64,000 nucleotides of DNA from positions 14,635 to 78,634 of the forward strand of contig NZ_FNRG01000008.1 of NCBI RefSeq assembly GCF_900107835.1, written 5' to 3'. Below are positions 33,999-42,032 of the stretch, piece by piece. Positions within the stretch are counted from its first letter, which is position 1. Each line of letters starts with the position of its first letter. The notes under the pieces were generated by a model. That model made no database searches. It was not told where the DNA came from and was given only the letters and a program-made list of their open reading frames with translations. The DNA is from Oribacterium sp. KHPX15 (GTDB lineage Bacteria; Bacillota; Clostridia; Lachnospirales; Lachnospiraceae). Both the position numbers and the translations under genes were made by a program.

Positions 33999-34628
33999 AT
34001 GATTGCAATTATAGATTATGGTGTTGGGAATCTTTTCTCATTGAAAAGCTCAATAGCCAGCATCGGAAAAGAAGCCGTTGTAACCTCGGACAAAAGTGTC
34101 ATTGATTCCGCGGATCAAGTCATCCTTCCGGGTGTTGGTGCTTTCAAGGACGCTGTTGAGAAGCTCAGAAGCAGAGATCTCTTTGATTTTGTAAAGGAAC
34201 AGGCGGCTACCGGAAAACCATTCCTTGGAATATGCCTCGGCATGCAGATGCTTTTTGACAAATCCTTTGAATACGGCGAGCATGAAGGTCTGGGACTGGT
34301 TCCCGGAGAAGTCAGACCTATAGAAGGTGTGATTCCTGCAAACCTTGACATTCCCCACATGGGCTGGAATGCTTTAAGCTTTCACGCAGCTTCGGGAGAG
34401 GCATTTGCCGAAAGTCCGATCTTTAAAGAGCTCAAGGAAGGGGACTACGTTTACTTCGTTCACAGCTACGCGGCTTTCAATTGCAACAAAAATCTCATCG
34501 CAACCGCGGAGTACGGAGTTCCCCTCACCGCTGCAGTACAGAACGGTAATGTCTATGGCACTCAATTTCACCCTGAAAAGAGTGGTGAGATCGGCATGAA
34601 GATATTGAAGGCATTTGCAGAGTTGTAA
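33999..34628 (+). CDS. Imidazole glycerol phosphate synthase, glutaminase subunit
   Basis: Releases ammonia from glutamine and passes it to HisF. The class I amidotransferase triad is visible: nucleophile Cys in FLGICLGMQMLF (near residue 80) and His/Glu in TQFHPEKSG near the C-terminus. GVGNL and PGVGAF motifs are typical of HisH. ATG 33999 is preferred because GGGAG is seven bases upstream. A palindrome overlaps the leader. The end lies 13 bp before the hisA start. Confidence 0.94.
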   Translation: MIAIIDYGVGNLFSLKSSIASIGKEAVVTSDKSVIDSADQVILPGVGAFKDAVEKLRSRDLFDFVKEQAATGKPFLGICLGMQMLFDKSFEYGEHEGLGLVPGEVRPIEGVIPANLDIPHMGWNALSFHAASGEAFAESPIFKELKEGDYVYFVHSYAAFNCNKNLIATAEYGVPLTAAVQNGNVYGTQFHPEKSGEIGMKILKAFAEL

Positions 34629-34641
34629 AAAAGGAGGATAT

Positions 34642-35358
34642 ATGCTGCTTTTTCCGGCAATCGATTTATACGACAAAAAGGTGGTTCGACTTGTGAAAGG
34701 CGACTACCAACAGATGACCGTTTATAGCGAGGATCCTCTGGCAACTGCCAAAGATATCGAAGCAATAGGAGGCAAATGGCTACACCTTGTGGATCTTGAA
34801 GGTGCCAAGGACGGAACAACGCCGAATTTTGATGTGGTAAAATCCATAGCACAGAACACCGGTCTCAAGGTTGAGATAGGCGGCGGCATCAGAAGCTTTG
34901 AGACTATCGAGAAGTATCTCAGTGCCGGTGTATCCAGGGTCATCCTTGGTACAAAGGCAGTTACAGATAAAGAATTTCTGAAGGAAACCCTTGGAAAATG
35001 GGGCGACAAAATCGCTGTCGGTGTGGACGCAAAGGATGGCAAGGTAGCAGTTAAAGGCTGGCTTGAGGTGCTGGATGTGGACATGTTCGACTTCCTGGAG
35101 GAACTCAGGGAAATGGGCGTGAAGACAGCCATCGTCACAGACATTTCAAAAGACGGCGCCATGAAAGGCACAAATCTTCCGCTTTATGAAAAGCTTTCAA
35201 AGCTTCAGGGCATTGACATCACTGCCTCCGGCGGAGTTTCAACTCTCGATGACATTAAAGCTTTGAAGGCTATGGATATCTACGGTGCAATACTTGGCAA
35301 GGCCATGTATAACGGAGCCATCAAGCTTGAAGATGCACTGATGCTGACCGAAGAATAA
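34642..35358 (+). CDS. ProFAR isomerase
   Basis: A (beta/alpha)8 barrel that isomerises ProFAR to PRFAR. Typical HisA features: FPAIDLYDKKVVRLVKGDY with the catalytic Asp, VEIGGGIRS, VGVDAKDGKVAVKGW, IVTDISKDGAMKG with the second Asp, and TASGGVSTLDD at the phosphate site. Length is about 238 residues. ATG 34642 has AAGGAGG seven bases upstream. Confidence 0.95.
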   Translation: MLLFPAIDLYDKKVVRLVKGDYQQMTVYSEDPLATAKDIEAIGGKWLHLVDLEGAKDGTTPNFDVVKSIAQNTGLKVEIGGGIRSFETIEKYLSAGVSRVILGTKAVTDKEFLKETLGKWGDKIAVGVDAKDGKVAVKGWLEVLDVDMFDFLEELREMGVKTAIVTDISKDGAMKGTNLPLYEKLSKLQGIDITASGGVSTLDDIKALKAMDIYGAILGKAMYNGAIKLEDALMLTEE

Positions 35359-35372
35359 AACACAGAGTTAAT

Positions 35373-35495
35373 CCACCGTCCCCGGTGGTATTCCGGGTGA
35401 CTTAATAAAACCGTAATGGGGTCTGCCCCCTTACAGAGAATTAAACAATCATTCATATTATTGTAATGGGGTCTGACCCCATTTAAGGAGAAGTA
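35373..35495. repeat. hisA-hisF spacer packed with palindromic elements
   Basis: This 123-base spacer contains a collapsed copy of the CCACC...GGTGG element (35373-35388), a degenerate GGGGTCTG palindrome (35415-35433) and a perfect AATGGGGTCTGACCCCATT (35465-35483), which ends a few bases before the hisF ribosome site AAGGAG. Such hairpins inside an operon could stabilise or attenuate the downstream part of the mRNA. Confidence 0.8.
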
Positions 35496-36254
35496 ATGAT
35501 TACCAAACGAATCATTCCGTGCCTTGATGTCAGAGACGGGCGCGTTGTCAAAGGTGTAAATTTTGAAGGTCTCAGGGATGTAAATAACCCTGTGGAACTC
35601 GGAAAATATTATAGTAACTGCGGAGCAGATGAGCTGGTATTTTACGATATCACCGCAAGTTTTGAAGGAAGAAAGCTGTTCACTGATATACTTACAAAGG
35701 TGGCCAGCGAGATATTCATCCCTTTGACAGTTGGCGGCGGAATCAATACAGTAGATGACTTCGACAGAGTTTTGAAGTGCGGTGCCGACAAGGTTTCTGT
35801 AAACTCCGGAGCAATCAAAAATCCCGATCTTATAAATGAGGCGGCTCAAAAATACGGAAATCAGTGTGTGGTTCTGTCTGTTGACGCAAAGCGTGTGGAT
35901 GGAAGCTTCCATGTGTTCCTGAACGGCGGCCGCGTGGATACCGGAATGGATGCTCTTAAATGGATTGAAGACGGCGTAAAGCGCGGAGCAGGTGAGGTTG
36001 TTCTCAATTCCATCGATACCGACGGCGTGAAACAGGGTTTCGACCTTGAGATGCTCAAAGCTGTTAATGCTATTGTGAAGGTCCCGGTCATTGCTTCGGG
36101 AGGAGCCGGCTCCATTCAGGATTTTGTGACACTCTTCAAGGAAATCCCTGATGTATCGGCAGGTCTTGCGGCTTCCATTTTCCATTTCGGAGAAGTAAAG
36201 ATCGATGACCTCAAGAAGACACTCAGAGACGAAGGTATTTCTGTAAGATTGTGA
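35496..36254 (+). CDS. Imidazole glycerol phosphate synthase, cyclase subunit
   Basis: Barrel enzyme that uses ammonia from HisH to form imidazole glycerol phosphate and AICAR. Diagnostic segments are RIIPCLDVRDGRVVKGVNF with catalytic Asp11, VGGGINTVDDF, KVSVNSGAI, LNSIDTDGVKQG with the second catalytic Asp, and VIASGGAGS. Length (252) is standard. AAGGAG precedes the ATG. Confidence 0.96.
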   Translation: MITKRIIPCLDVRDGRVVKGVNFEGLRDVNNPVELGKYYSNCGADELVFYDITASFEGRKLFTDILTKVASEIFIPLTVGGGINTVDDFDRVLKCGADKVSVNSGAIKNPDLINEAAQKYGNQCVVLSVDAKRVDGSFHVFLNGGRVDTGMDALKWIEDGVKRGAGEVVLNSIDTDGVKQGFDLEMLKAVNAIVKVPVIASGGAGSIQDFVTLFKEIPDVSAGLAASIFHFGEVKIDDLKKTLRDEGISVRL

Positions 36255-36261
36255 GGGGCTT

Positions 36262-36621
36262 ATGGCGATTGAAGATTTTGATATCGAGAAAATTAAATTT
36301 GATGAAAAGGGTCTGGTGCCCTGCATCGTTCAGGACTACAAAACAAAGCGCGTTCTGACATTGGCCTACATGAACAGAGAGTCCTTAAGCATTAGCCTTG
36401 AAAAGGGATGCACCTGTTTCTGGTCCCGTTCACGTCAGGAGTTATGGCTGAAGGGCGCCACCAGCGGAAACTTCCAGCATATCGTTACCCTGGAGGCAGA
36501 CTGCGACAGAGACGCCATACTTGTTCAGGTTATAAAGGATGGTCCTGCATGCCACCGCGGAAATGACAGCTGCTTTGATGACTCACTGTGTCAGTATTGG
36601 CCTGAGAACAAGCCGTTCTAA
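36262..36621 (+). CDS. Phosphoribosyl-AMP cyclohydrolase
   Basis: Zinc/magnesium enzyme that opens the purine ring of PR-AMP. The 119-residue protein has LTLAYMNRESL, FWSRSRQELWLKGATSGN, DCDRDAILVQV and GPACHRGNDSCF, which include the metal-binding Asp and Cys residues. It lacks the HisE (PR-ATP pyrophosphohydrolase) domain that is often fused or adjacent. It starts 7 bp after hisF. The his run then breaks at a 60-bp repeat. Confidence 0.94.
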   Translation: MAIEDFDIEKIKFDEKGLVPCIVQDYKTKRVLTLAYMNRESLSISLEKGCTCFWSRSRQELWLKGATSGNFQHIVTLEADCDRDAILVQVIKDGPACHRGNDSCFDDSLCQYWPENKPF

Positions 36622-36642
36622 GGTGTCGATTATATCTGCATC

Positions 36643-36772
36643 TGTATGTCAGATATTAAAGCTTCCAAATACAACTTTAATTGAGCCGGTTAGATTGACA
36701 TATGTATGTCAGATATTAAAGCTCCCAAATGAAACTTACATATAGTCGGTTGGATCGACATCTGTGTGTCAG
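36643..36772. repeat. 60-bp tandem repeat between hisI and the NUDIX gene
   Basis: TGTATGTCAGATATTAAAGC occurs at 36643 and 36703, and a third decayed start (TGTGTGTCAGTAATAAAG) at 36763, so the period is 60 bp. Each unit ends with GGTTxGATxGACAT. It is distinct in period and sequence from the 54-bp family. Confidence 0.8.
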
Positions 36773-36814
36773 TAATAAAGGCGGAAAACATGCATTTATA
36801 GATGAGGAAAATAT

Positions 36815-37345
36815 ATGAGCAAAGAAACCGAATACATGGACATATATAACGAGAAAAAAGAAAAGACCGGAAGAGTAGTGGATCGAAAGACTCCTCTCAA
36901 AAAAGGTGAGTTCATGATGTATGTCCTGGCGATCCTGGAAAGGGAAGAAGACGGCAAACTCCTTATCACACAAAGATCTCTGGATAAAAAATGGGCTGCC
37001 GGAGCCTGGGAAATCCCGGGTGGAGGTTCCAAAGCCGGGGAGTCTTCATTAGACACAGTAAAACGTGAGGTAATTGAAGAAACAGGCCTTGATATCTCAG
37101 CATGTCCGGATGAACAGAAAACTCCGGTATTTTCCTATATTAATGAAGACCTCGAGAGGGGTGACAACTACTTTGTGGACATATACCACTTCGTATTTCC
37201 TTTTGATGAGAAGGATGTAACTATAGAGCAATCCGAAGCCATAGACCACAAGTTTGCTACATTAGATGAAATCACAGAGCTAAACGAACAGTCGTCTTTC
37301 CTGCATTACAGAAGACTGCTTCAGGCACTTGGAAAAGAGAATTGA
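36815..37345 (+). CDS. NUDIX hydrolase
   Basis: A 176-residue hydrolase of nucleoside diphosphate-linked compounds. The Nudix box is complete: GGGSKAGESSLDTVKREV followed by IEETGL, matching GX5EX7REUXEEXGU. The N-terminal YMDIYNEKKEKTGRVVDR and WAAGAWEIPGGG arrangement resembles the isopentenyl-diphosphate-isomerase-like / ADP-ribose subgroup of small Nudix proteins, whose substrate cannot be read from sequence. GATGAGGAAA precedes the ATG. It lies between hisI and a methyltransferase-like gene, with no obvious pathway link. Confidence 0.85.
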   Translation: MSKETEYMDIYNEKKEKTGRVVDRKTPLKKGEFMMYVLAILEREEDGKLLITQRSLDKKWAAGAWEIPGGGSKAGESSLDTVKREVIEETGLDISACPDEQKTPVFSYINEDLERGDNYFVDIYHFVFPFDEKDVTIEQSEAIDHKFATLDEITELNEQSSFLHYRRLLQALGKEN

Positions 37346-37430
37346 ATATTTTATAATTTTATAAGTAGATTTCTGAATATACTTCAGAAATCTATTTTTA
37401 GTGAAACACTTTTTATTTTACATAGCAGGC

Positions 37431-37484
37431 AGATATCCACCGGGGATGGTTCTCTCCGGCGAGAACCGTCCACAGTGGATATCT
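37431..37484. repeat. Dispersed palindromic element, copy 2
   Basis: Arms AGATATCCAC / GTGGATATCT with inner TGGTTCTC / GAGAACC around a CCGGC loop. Same family as 2676-2717. It lies within a frame that would extend the next gene upstream, which argues that extension is not coding. Confidence 0.8.
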
Positions 37485-37520
37485 GTTGAAACGCAGCTAC
37501 ACTCACACAGGAAAGCCTAT

Positions 37521-38294
37521 ATGGAAAACTTCAATATAGATGATTACATCGATGACCGCATAACAATTTACTCCACGGATGACCCGGATTTCGGACATAT
37601 CGAAGTCTGCGAAGGTTATTACCTTGGGGATCATATGCGCTTTCTTTTAGTTGATGATGCCATGCAGTCAGCCAACTTTACGGACGAGGGCCTCGAAACC
37701 GCGCTGCCCTTTGACTATATGGAAAGCTTTAACTGGGTCTACAGAATCAACAAGCACATAAAGAAGACACTGCTGATCGGCGGCGGCGGATTTACATATC
37801 CTCGATATTATCTTGATATGTATCCCGACCGCTATATTGACGCGATCGAAATCAGTCCGACCATAGTCGATATTTCCCGAAAGTATTTCGGCCTCACAGA
37901 GCTGGAAGAGAAGTACGGTGAGCACCTGAAGGTTATAGTGGAAGACGGCAATAAATACCTCATCGACCTTGCCCTCAGGATCAAGGCTTCCGCTAATGCT
38001 GAATCTTTGAAATACGACCTGATCCTGAATGACGCCTACGTAGGTCACAAATCCAGTGATCTTTTGAGGAAATCCGCTGCCCTCATCAAGAGCTGCCTCA
38101 GGGAAGACGGCATCTATGCTGCAAACCTTGTGATTCCTCTCAAAGGAAACGGCGCCGTACAGCCTAAAAAGGATATGGAAATTTTTTCAGAAGTTTTTAA
38201 CTACACCTTTTTGCTCCAGTGTGATGATGAGATAAACCCTTATGTACCCCAGAACTGCATCTTTTTTGCATCTGACGCACCTCTTGATATGTAA
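37521..38294 (+). CDS. Spermidine-synthase-like SAM-dependent methyltransferase fold protein
   Basis: About 257 residues with a Rossmann fold. The glycine-rich motif TLLIGGGGFTYPR (~residue 90) and the following acidic residue in IDAIEISPTIV are the nucleotide/SAM site of the spermidine synthase family, and LILNDAYVGH corresponds to the catalytic-Asp loop. It may be a polyamine aminopropyltransferase-like protein; the substrate-specific residues are not certain and many relatives are uncharacterised. ATG 37521 is preferred: AGGAAAG lies upstream, and an earlier in-frame start at 37401 would be translated through a palindromic repeat. Confidence 0.72.
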   Translation: MENFNIDDYIDDRITIYSTDDPDFGHIEVCEGYYLGDHMRFLLVDDAMQSANFTDEGLETALPFDYMESFNWVYRINKHIKKTLLIGGGGFTYPRYYLDMYPDRYIDAIEISPTIVDISRKYFGLTELEEKYGEHLKVIVEDGNKYLIDLALRIKASANAESLKYDLILNDAYVGHKSSDLLRKSAALIKSCLREDGIYAANLVIPLKGNGAVQPKKDMEIFSEVFNYTFLLQCDDEINPYVPQNCIFFASDAPLDM

Positions 38295-38307
38295 ACAGGC
38301 AGTTATC

Positions 38308-38412
38308 AACCTGGACAGTTTTCTCCGGTGATATTAACCTTGGCGGTTTTCTCCGGTGATATTAACCTTGGCGGTTTTCTCCGGTGATATCAACCTGGAC
38401 AGTTTTCTATGG
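38308..38412. repeat. 28-bp tandem repeat
   Basis: Three full 28-bp units (38308, 38336, 38364) of AACCTKGRCRGTTTTCTCCG followed by GTGATATT, plus a partial fourth. TTTTCTCCGG resembles the loop side of the dispersed CCACCGGGG palindromes, so it may have grown from one of them. Confidence 0.85.
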
Positions 38413-38491
38413 TAGATAAATGATTGATACTGAAGTATATCGATAGAAATATGATATCAAATATGGTTCAAATCTGAGCCAAGGAGGTCTT

Positions 38492-39424
38492 ATGACTATA
38501 AAAGCAAACTACCACACCCACACCACCTTCTGTGACGGCAGCGATTCCCCGGAGGAGGTTGTTCAGGAAGCCCTCAAAAAAGGCTTCACTCATCTCGGCT
38601 TCAGCGGTCACATGGATCCGGGCGTTTCCATGGATTTCGAAAAATATCTAGAAGAAATCAACCGCCTGCAGAGTCTCTATAAAGGTAAAATCCGGATCTT
38701 CCGTGGAGCCGAGCTTGATAATGTCTACACTCCGGATTCAGTCTCAGGAGTTGAATACATCATCGGTTCCACACACTTTATCCCGATTCCCGGAAGTGAA
38801 CTCTGGCAGAAAACCGCCCCCTATGGCACTCACAAAGAAGGAGATCCGGATTCTGAAGTCTGCGGTGTCGACGGCTCACCCGAGGCTGTCCATGATAATT
38901 GCAAAAAGTATTTCCACGGTGATTACTATGAAATGTCCGAAAGATATTTCGCCTTTGAGTCAATGGTATGTGACAGACTGAAGCCTACCTTCATAGGACA
39001 TCTCGACCTCATCACCAGATTCAATGACCTTTCAAAAGAAGACGGAGGCCATTTCCTGGACGAAAGCGATGAGAGATATCTCGCACCTGCAAGAAAAGCC
39101 ATAGATAAACTTGTGACCTACGGCATACCCTTTGAAGTGAACCTGGGAGCAGTAAACCGAAAGAGAAAACACCAGCCTTACCCATCTCTTGAGCTTCTTA
39201 AATATATAAAAGAAGCAGGAGGAGAAGTTCTTCTGTCATCAGACGCGCACCAAAAAGAACTCCTGGACGGAGCCTTCGAGGAAGGCATTGACCTTATAAA
39301 AGAAGCAGGCTTCGACCGTATAAACATACTATGCAGAATATCCGACTTCGAATACGTAATACCCGCCAAAAACACCAGGGATAATACCGGCGGCCCTCTG
39401 TACTGGAAACAGCTTCGGATTTAG
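38492..39424 (+). CDS. Histidinol-phosphatase, PHP family
   Basis: Removes phosphate from histidinol phosphate, supplying the step between HisC and HisD. The 310-residue protein begins NYHTHTTFCDGSDSPEE, the PHP metal-binding motif (HxH...D), followed by GFSGHMD, RGAELDN, IGSTHFI, GHLDLITRF and LSSDAHQKE, which provide the other metal ligands. Strong AAGGAGG precedes the ATG. It is separated from the main his run by two genes and the 28-bp repeats, but its function completes the pathway apart from HisE. Confidence 0.88.
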   Translation: MTIKANYHTHTTFCDGSDSPEEVVQEALKKGFTHLGFSGHMDPGVSMDFEKYLEEINRLQSLYKGKIRIFRGAELDNVYTPDSVSGVEYIIGSTHFIPIPGSELWQKTAPYGTHKEGDPDSEVCGVDGSPEAVHDNCKKYFHGDYYEMSERYFAFESMVCDRLKPTFIGHLDLITRFNDLSKEDGGHFLDESDERYLAPARKAIDKLVTYGIPFEVNLGAVNRKRKHQPYPSLELLKYIKEAGGEVLLSSDAHQKELLDGAFEEGIDLIKEAGFDRINILCRISDFEYVIPAKNTRDNTGGPLYWKQLRI

Positions 39425-39798
39425 TACAGTGTTTATTATATTTCTGACACATGAATTACCATAGAAGCCGCTTTAATACATCAATCGTACAATGCGTTAT
39501 GTGCCGGTTACTAATTATTAGATATATTAGTCTTTATCCGGCGGACGAAACATTTAACCGTCTCGTCCGCCGGATATTTTTATTATTCTCGCGAGGTTGT
39601 GTAATCGCTTTCAACAAAATGCTGTGATAAGCATTAAACCATTCATATTATTTGTGAGACTCATCAATTGATGAAATTCAGAAAAGCATTATTATAGGAT
39701 ACTAATAAATGTAAAGGTTACTTATCATCATACTGGTGATTTAGCAAAGGAGGAACGTGAAATCCTCCTTTTAATTTAAAATAATTGGGATTTAAGTA
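39425..39798 (+). terminator. Intergenic region with two terminator hairpins
   Basis: A strong terminator (ATCCGGCGGACGA / TCGTCCGCCGGAT, 39536-39575, then ATTTTTAT) ends the his-phosphatase unit. A second hairpin, AAAGGAGG / CCTCCTTT (39746-39771, then TAATTT), lies just upstream of the MATE gene and may act as an attenuator in its leader. No recognised riboswitch was found in the ~160 bases between them, and no gene. Confidence 0.75.
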
Positions 39799-41262
39799 AT
39801 GAACAGTGCAAATACAGCAGGTCTTGGTCACATAACAAATAGTTTTAAAAAAGATACAACACCATCAAATACATCAACAATGTCATCTAAGCCGGAAACA
39901 ACAAAAATGAACCCCGCCACCAAAACCGCCAAATCCTCCGTCAACATGCTCGAAGGCTCCCTTCTCGACAAGATCCTGCTTTTCGCCATCCCACTTGCTC
40001 TCAGCAGCATGATACAGCAGCTCTTCAATACTGCCGACACCGCAGTGGTTGGACGTTTTGCAAGCTCTCAGGATATGGCGGCAGTAGGTGCCAATGCCTC
40101 CGTCATCAGCCTCATTGTTTCCCTCTTCATCGGTCTTTCCGTGGGTGCCAATGTTGCCATCTCGAGACTCATCGGCTTAAACAAAACAAAAAAGATCAAC
40201 GATGCCATAGGCTGCATCATGCTTCTTGCAGGCGGAAGCGGAGTAGTGCTTTTATTTGTGGGCATACTGTTATCAAGTCCCATACTAACCGCCATCAGCA
40301 CGCCCTCGGACGTACTTCCCCTTGCCATAAAGTATCTCCGTATCTATTCGGCAGGCATGCCCTTTATCATGCTTTATAACTTCGGATCAGCGATCCTCAG
40401 AAGTAAAGGCGACAGCAAAACACCGCTTTACTCCCTGATAGTGGCAGGTGTGGTCAATGTCGTCCTTAACCTTCTCTTTGTTATCGTTTTTAAGCAGGGG
40501 GTTGCCGGAGTCGGCTATGCCACCGTGATCTCCAACATCATATCTTCGGGTCTGGTGGTGCAAACCCTCGTTAACGGAGAGGAAGATTTCAGATTAAAGC
40601 TCAGCAAACTAAAGCCTCAGAAAGATGTTTTATCCATTGTACTTAAGATAGGAGTTCCCGCAGGCCTTCAGGGCGTAATATTTGCCATCGCAAACACAGT
40701 CATCCAGAGCTCAATTAACAGCTTCGGTTCAGCCGCAGTAGCCGGCTCCACCGCCAGCCAGAACATGGAGTGTATGAGCTTTTTCTGGATTAATGCCTTC
40801 AACCAGGCAGCAACCACCTTCATCAGCCAGAACTACAGTGCGAAGAAGCCGGACAGATGCAGGAAGATATTTATCATGTGCCTCGTAAGTGCGTTCTTAT
40901 CCTGCGGACTTATTAATGTCCTTTCACTGATTTTCCACGACAGTATCATTGCCATCTTCACCGGAGACCCTGAGGTAGCAGCATTCGCCCTTACCCGTAT
41001 GTCCCACGTAATGATCTTCCAGTGGATGGCCGCTTCCTACGAAGTATCCGGATCCGCTCTCAGGGGCATGGGCATCTCAATGCTTCCAACCTTCCTTACT
41101 GTCTTCGGCTGCGTCGGTTTCCGCGTGATGTGGGTACTATTTATTTTCCCACTTTTCGGCACCTTCACCTCCCTCATGATGGTGTATATAGCTTCCTGGA
41201 TAATAACAGGAACCTCAGTACTGACAGCATATTACCTGAAGGCAAAAAAACTTCTGAGATAG
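39799..41262 (+). CDS. MATE-family multidrug/sodium antiporter
   Basis: A 487-residue membrane exporter with about 12 hydrophobic segments in two six-helix halves. The first helix carries LLFAIPLALSSMIQQLFNTADTAVVGRF, the MATE family start, and the second half repeats the pattern (IGVPAGLQG). It exports drugs or metabolites using Na+ or H+. The N-terminus has an unusual ~50-residue Thr/Ser/Lys-rich extension before the first helix; a start at 39907 is possible and would shorten it. The ribosome site at 39799 is weak, so the start is uncertain. Confidence 0.88.
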   Translation: MNSANTAGLGHITNSFKKDTTPSNTSTMSSKPETTKMNPATKTAKSSVNMLEGSLLDKILLFAIPLALSSMIQQLFNTADTAVVGRFASSQDMAAVGANASVISLIVSLFIGLSVGANVAISRLIGLNKTKKINDAIGCIMLLAGGSGVVLLFVGILLSSPILTAISTPSDVLPLAIKYLRIYSAGMPFIMLYNFGSAILRSKGDSKTPLYSLIVAGVVNVVLNLLFVIVFKQGVAGVGYATVISNIISSGLVVQTLVNGEEDFRLKLSKLKPQKDVLSIVLKIGVPAGLQGVIFAIANTVIQSSINSFGSAAVAGSTASQNMECMSFFWINAFNQAATTFISQNYSAKKPDRCRKIFIMCLVSAFLSCGLINVLSLIFHDSIIAIFTGDPEVAAFALTRMSHVMIFQWMAASYEVSGSALRGMGISMLPTFLTVFGCVGFRVMWVLFIFPLFGTFTSLMMVYIASWIITGTSVLTAYYLKAKKLLR

Positions 41263-41319
41263 ATTTAATAGTTAATCATCCTGAAGCAATAGATTTTCTG
41301 CAAACCTCATATCGCTGAC

Positions 41320-41590
41320 TGACTCATATTGAATAAATCTGGATTTGCGGTCAATCCTTTAGATAGCATCAGATGACTCATTTTGTATATATCTTGATAT
41401 GCAGTCATACAGCTACCTTGCTATTGTTGACCCATTTTGAACAATTCTGGATTTGCGGTCAATTCTTTAGTTAGCATCAGATGACTCATTTTGTATATAT
41501 CTTGATAAGCAGTCATACAGCTACCTTGCTATTGTTGACTCATTTTGAACAATTCTGGGTTTGCGGTCAAACTCACATGTTAACAGCGGT
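41320..41590. repeat. 54-bp tandem repeat array (array 2)
   Basis: Five units begin TGACTC/TGACCC at 41320, 41374, 41428, 41482 and 41536, each exactly 54 bp, with (G/A)GTCA at unit positions 30-34. Units 1, 3 and 5 are alike, and units 2 and 4 differ by one base, so the array is a 108-bp dimer repeat. Period and end motifs match arrays at 1-730 and 52974-53330, although the interior sequence differs. Confidence 0.85.
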
Positions 41591-41608
41591 CATCCGGCTC
41601 TGATCCAC

Positions 41609-41637
41609 TTGACAACTGTCCATTTTAGAAATATGAT
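41609..41637 (+). promoter_or_regulatory. pheST promoter
   Basis: TTGACA, 17-bp spacer, TATGAT, just upstream of the T-box leader and immediately after the 54-bp array. Confidence 0.85.
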
Positions 41638-41659
41638 GTAACAAGTTTTATATTAAAAA

Positions 41660-42000
41660 GACGTAGATGGTGCACAGTAGTACAGAGCCACCTCTCCAAG
41701 AGAATGACCGTGAGGCGCTGAGAGCGGTCTGAGAGATTCTGATATGAATTTTCCCACCGGAGTCGTCCGGATGAAAACTATAACTTAAGCTTTCTTTGTA
41801 AGATTAATGAAATGTCTCTAAAATAATGACTGAGGCATTTGGAGTTATTCATTGAATGCGTAGTCTGACAGTAGTCCGGAACGTGTTATGCGCGTTAAGC
41901 ATATCGAGTGTCTGATGATAAATCATCAGGAACCTGGGTGGTACCGCGAATCATTTCGTCCCTGTGTCTTAGAAATAAGACCCGGGGACTTTTCTTTTTC
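41660..42000 (+). promoter_or_regulatory. T-box riboswitch controlling pheST
   Basis: A leader that senses uncharged tRNA-Phe and lets transcription continue only when it is bound. The T-box core AACCTGGGTGGTACCGCG lies at 41931-41948. The terminator GTCCC...GGGAC (about 41958-41990), followed by TTTTCTTTTT, competes with the antiterminator. Upstream, the Stem I region (about 41690-41760) has a long imperfect stem with AGAG-type bulges, and AGAGATTCTGAT places a TTC (Phe) triplet in the expected specifier position. Function and position agree with the genes that follow. Confidence 0.9.
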
Positions 42001-42032
42001 CCTACTCGAATAAAAAACAAAGGAGAGACCAA

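Noticed and set aside
35280-36326. 348-residue minus-strand frame opposite hisF
   Set aside because: It lies antisense to hisF, which has every family motif; the protein matches nothing I recognise.
39577-39798. Riboswitch ahead of the MATE exporter gene
   Set aside because: A terminator hairpin is present, but I could not identify a known aptamer (for example ACGR guanidine motifs).
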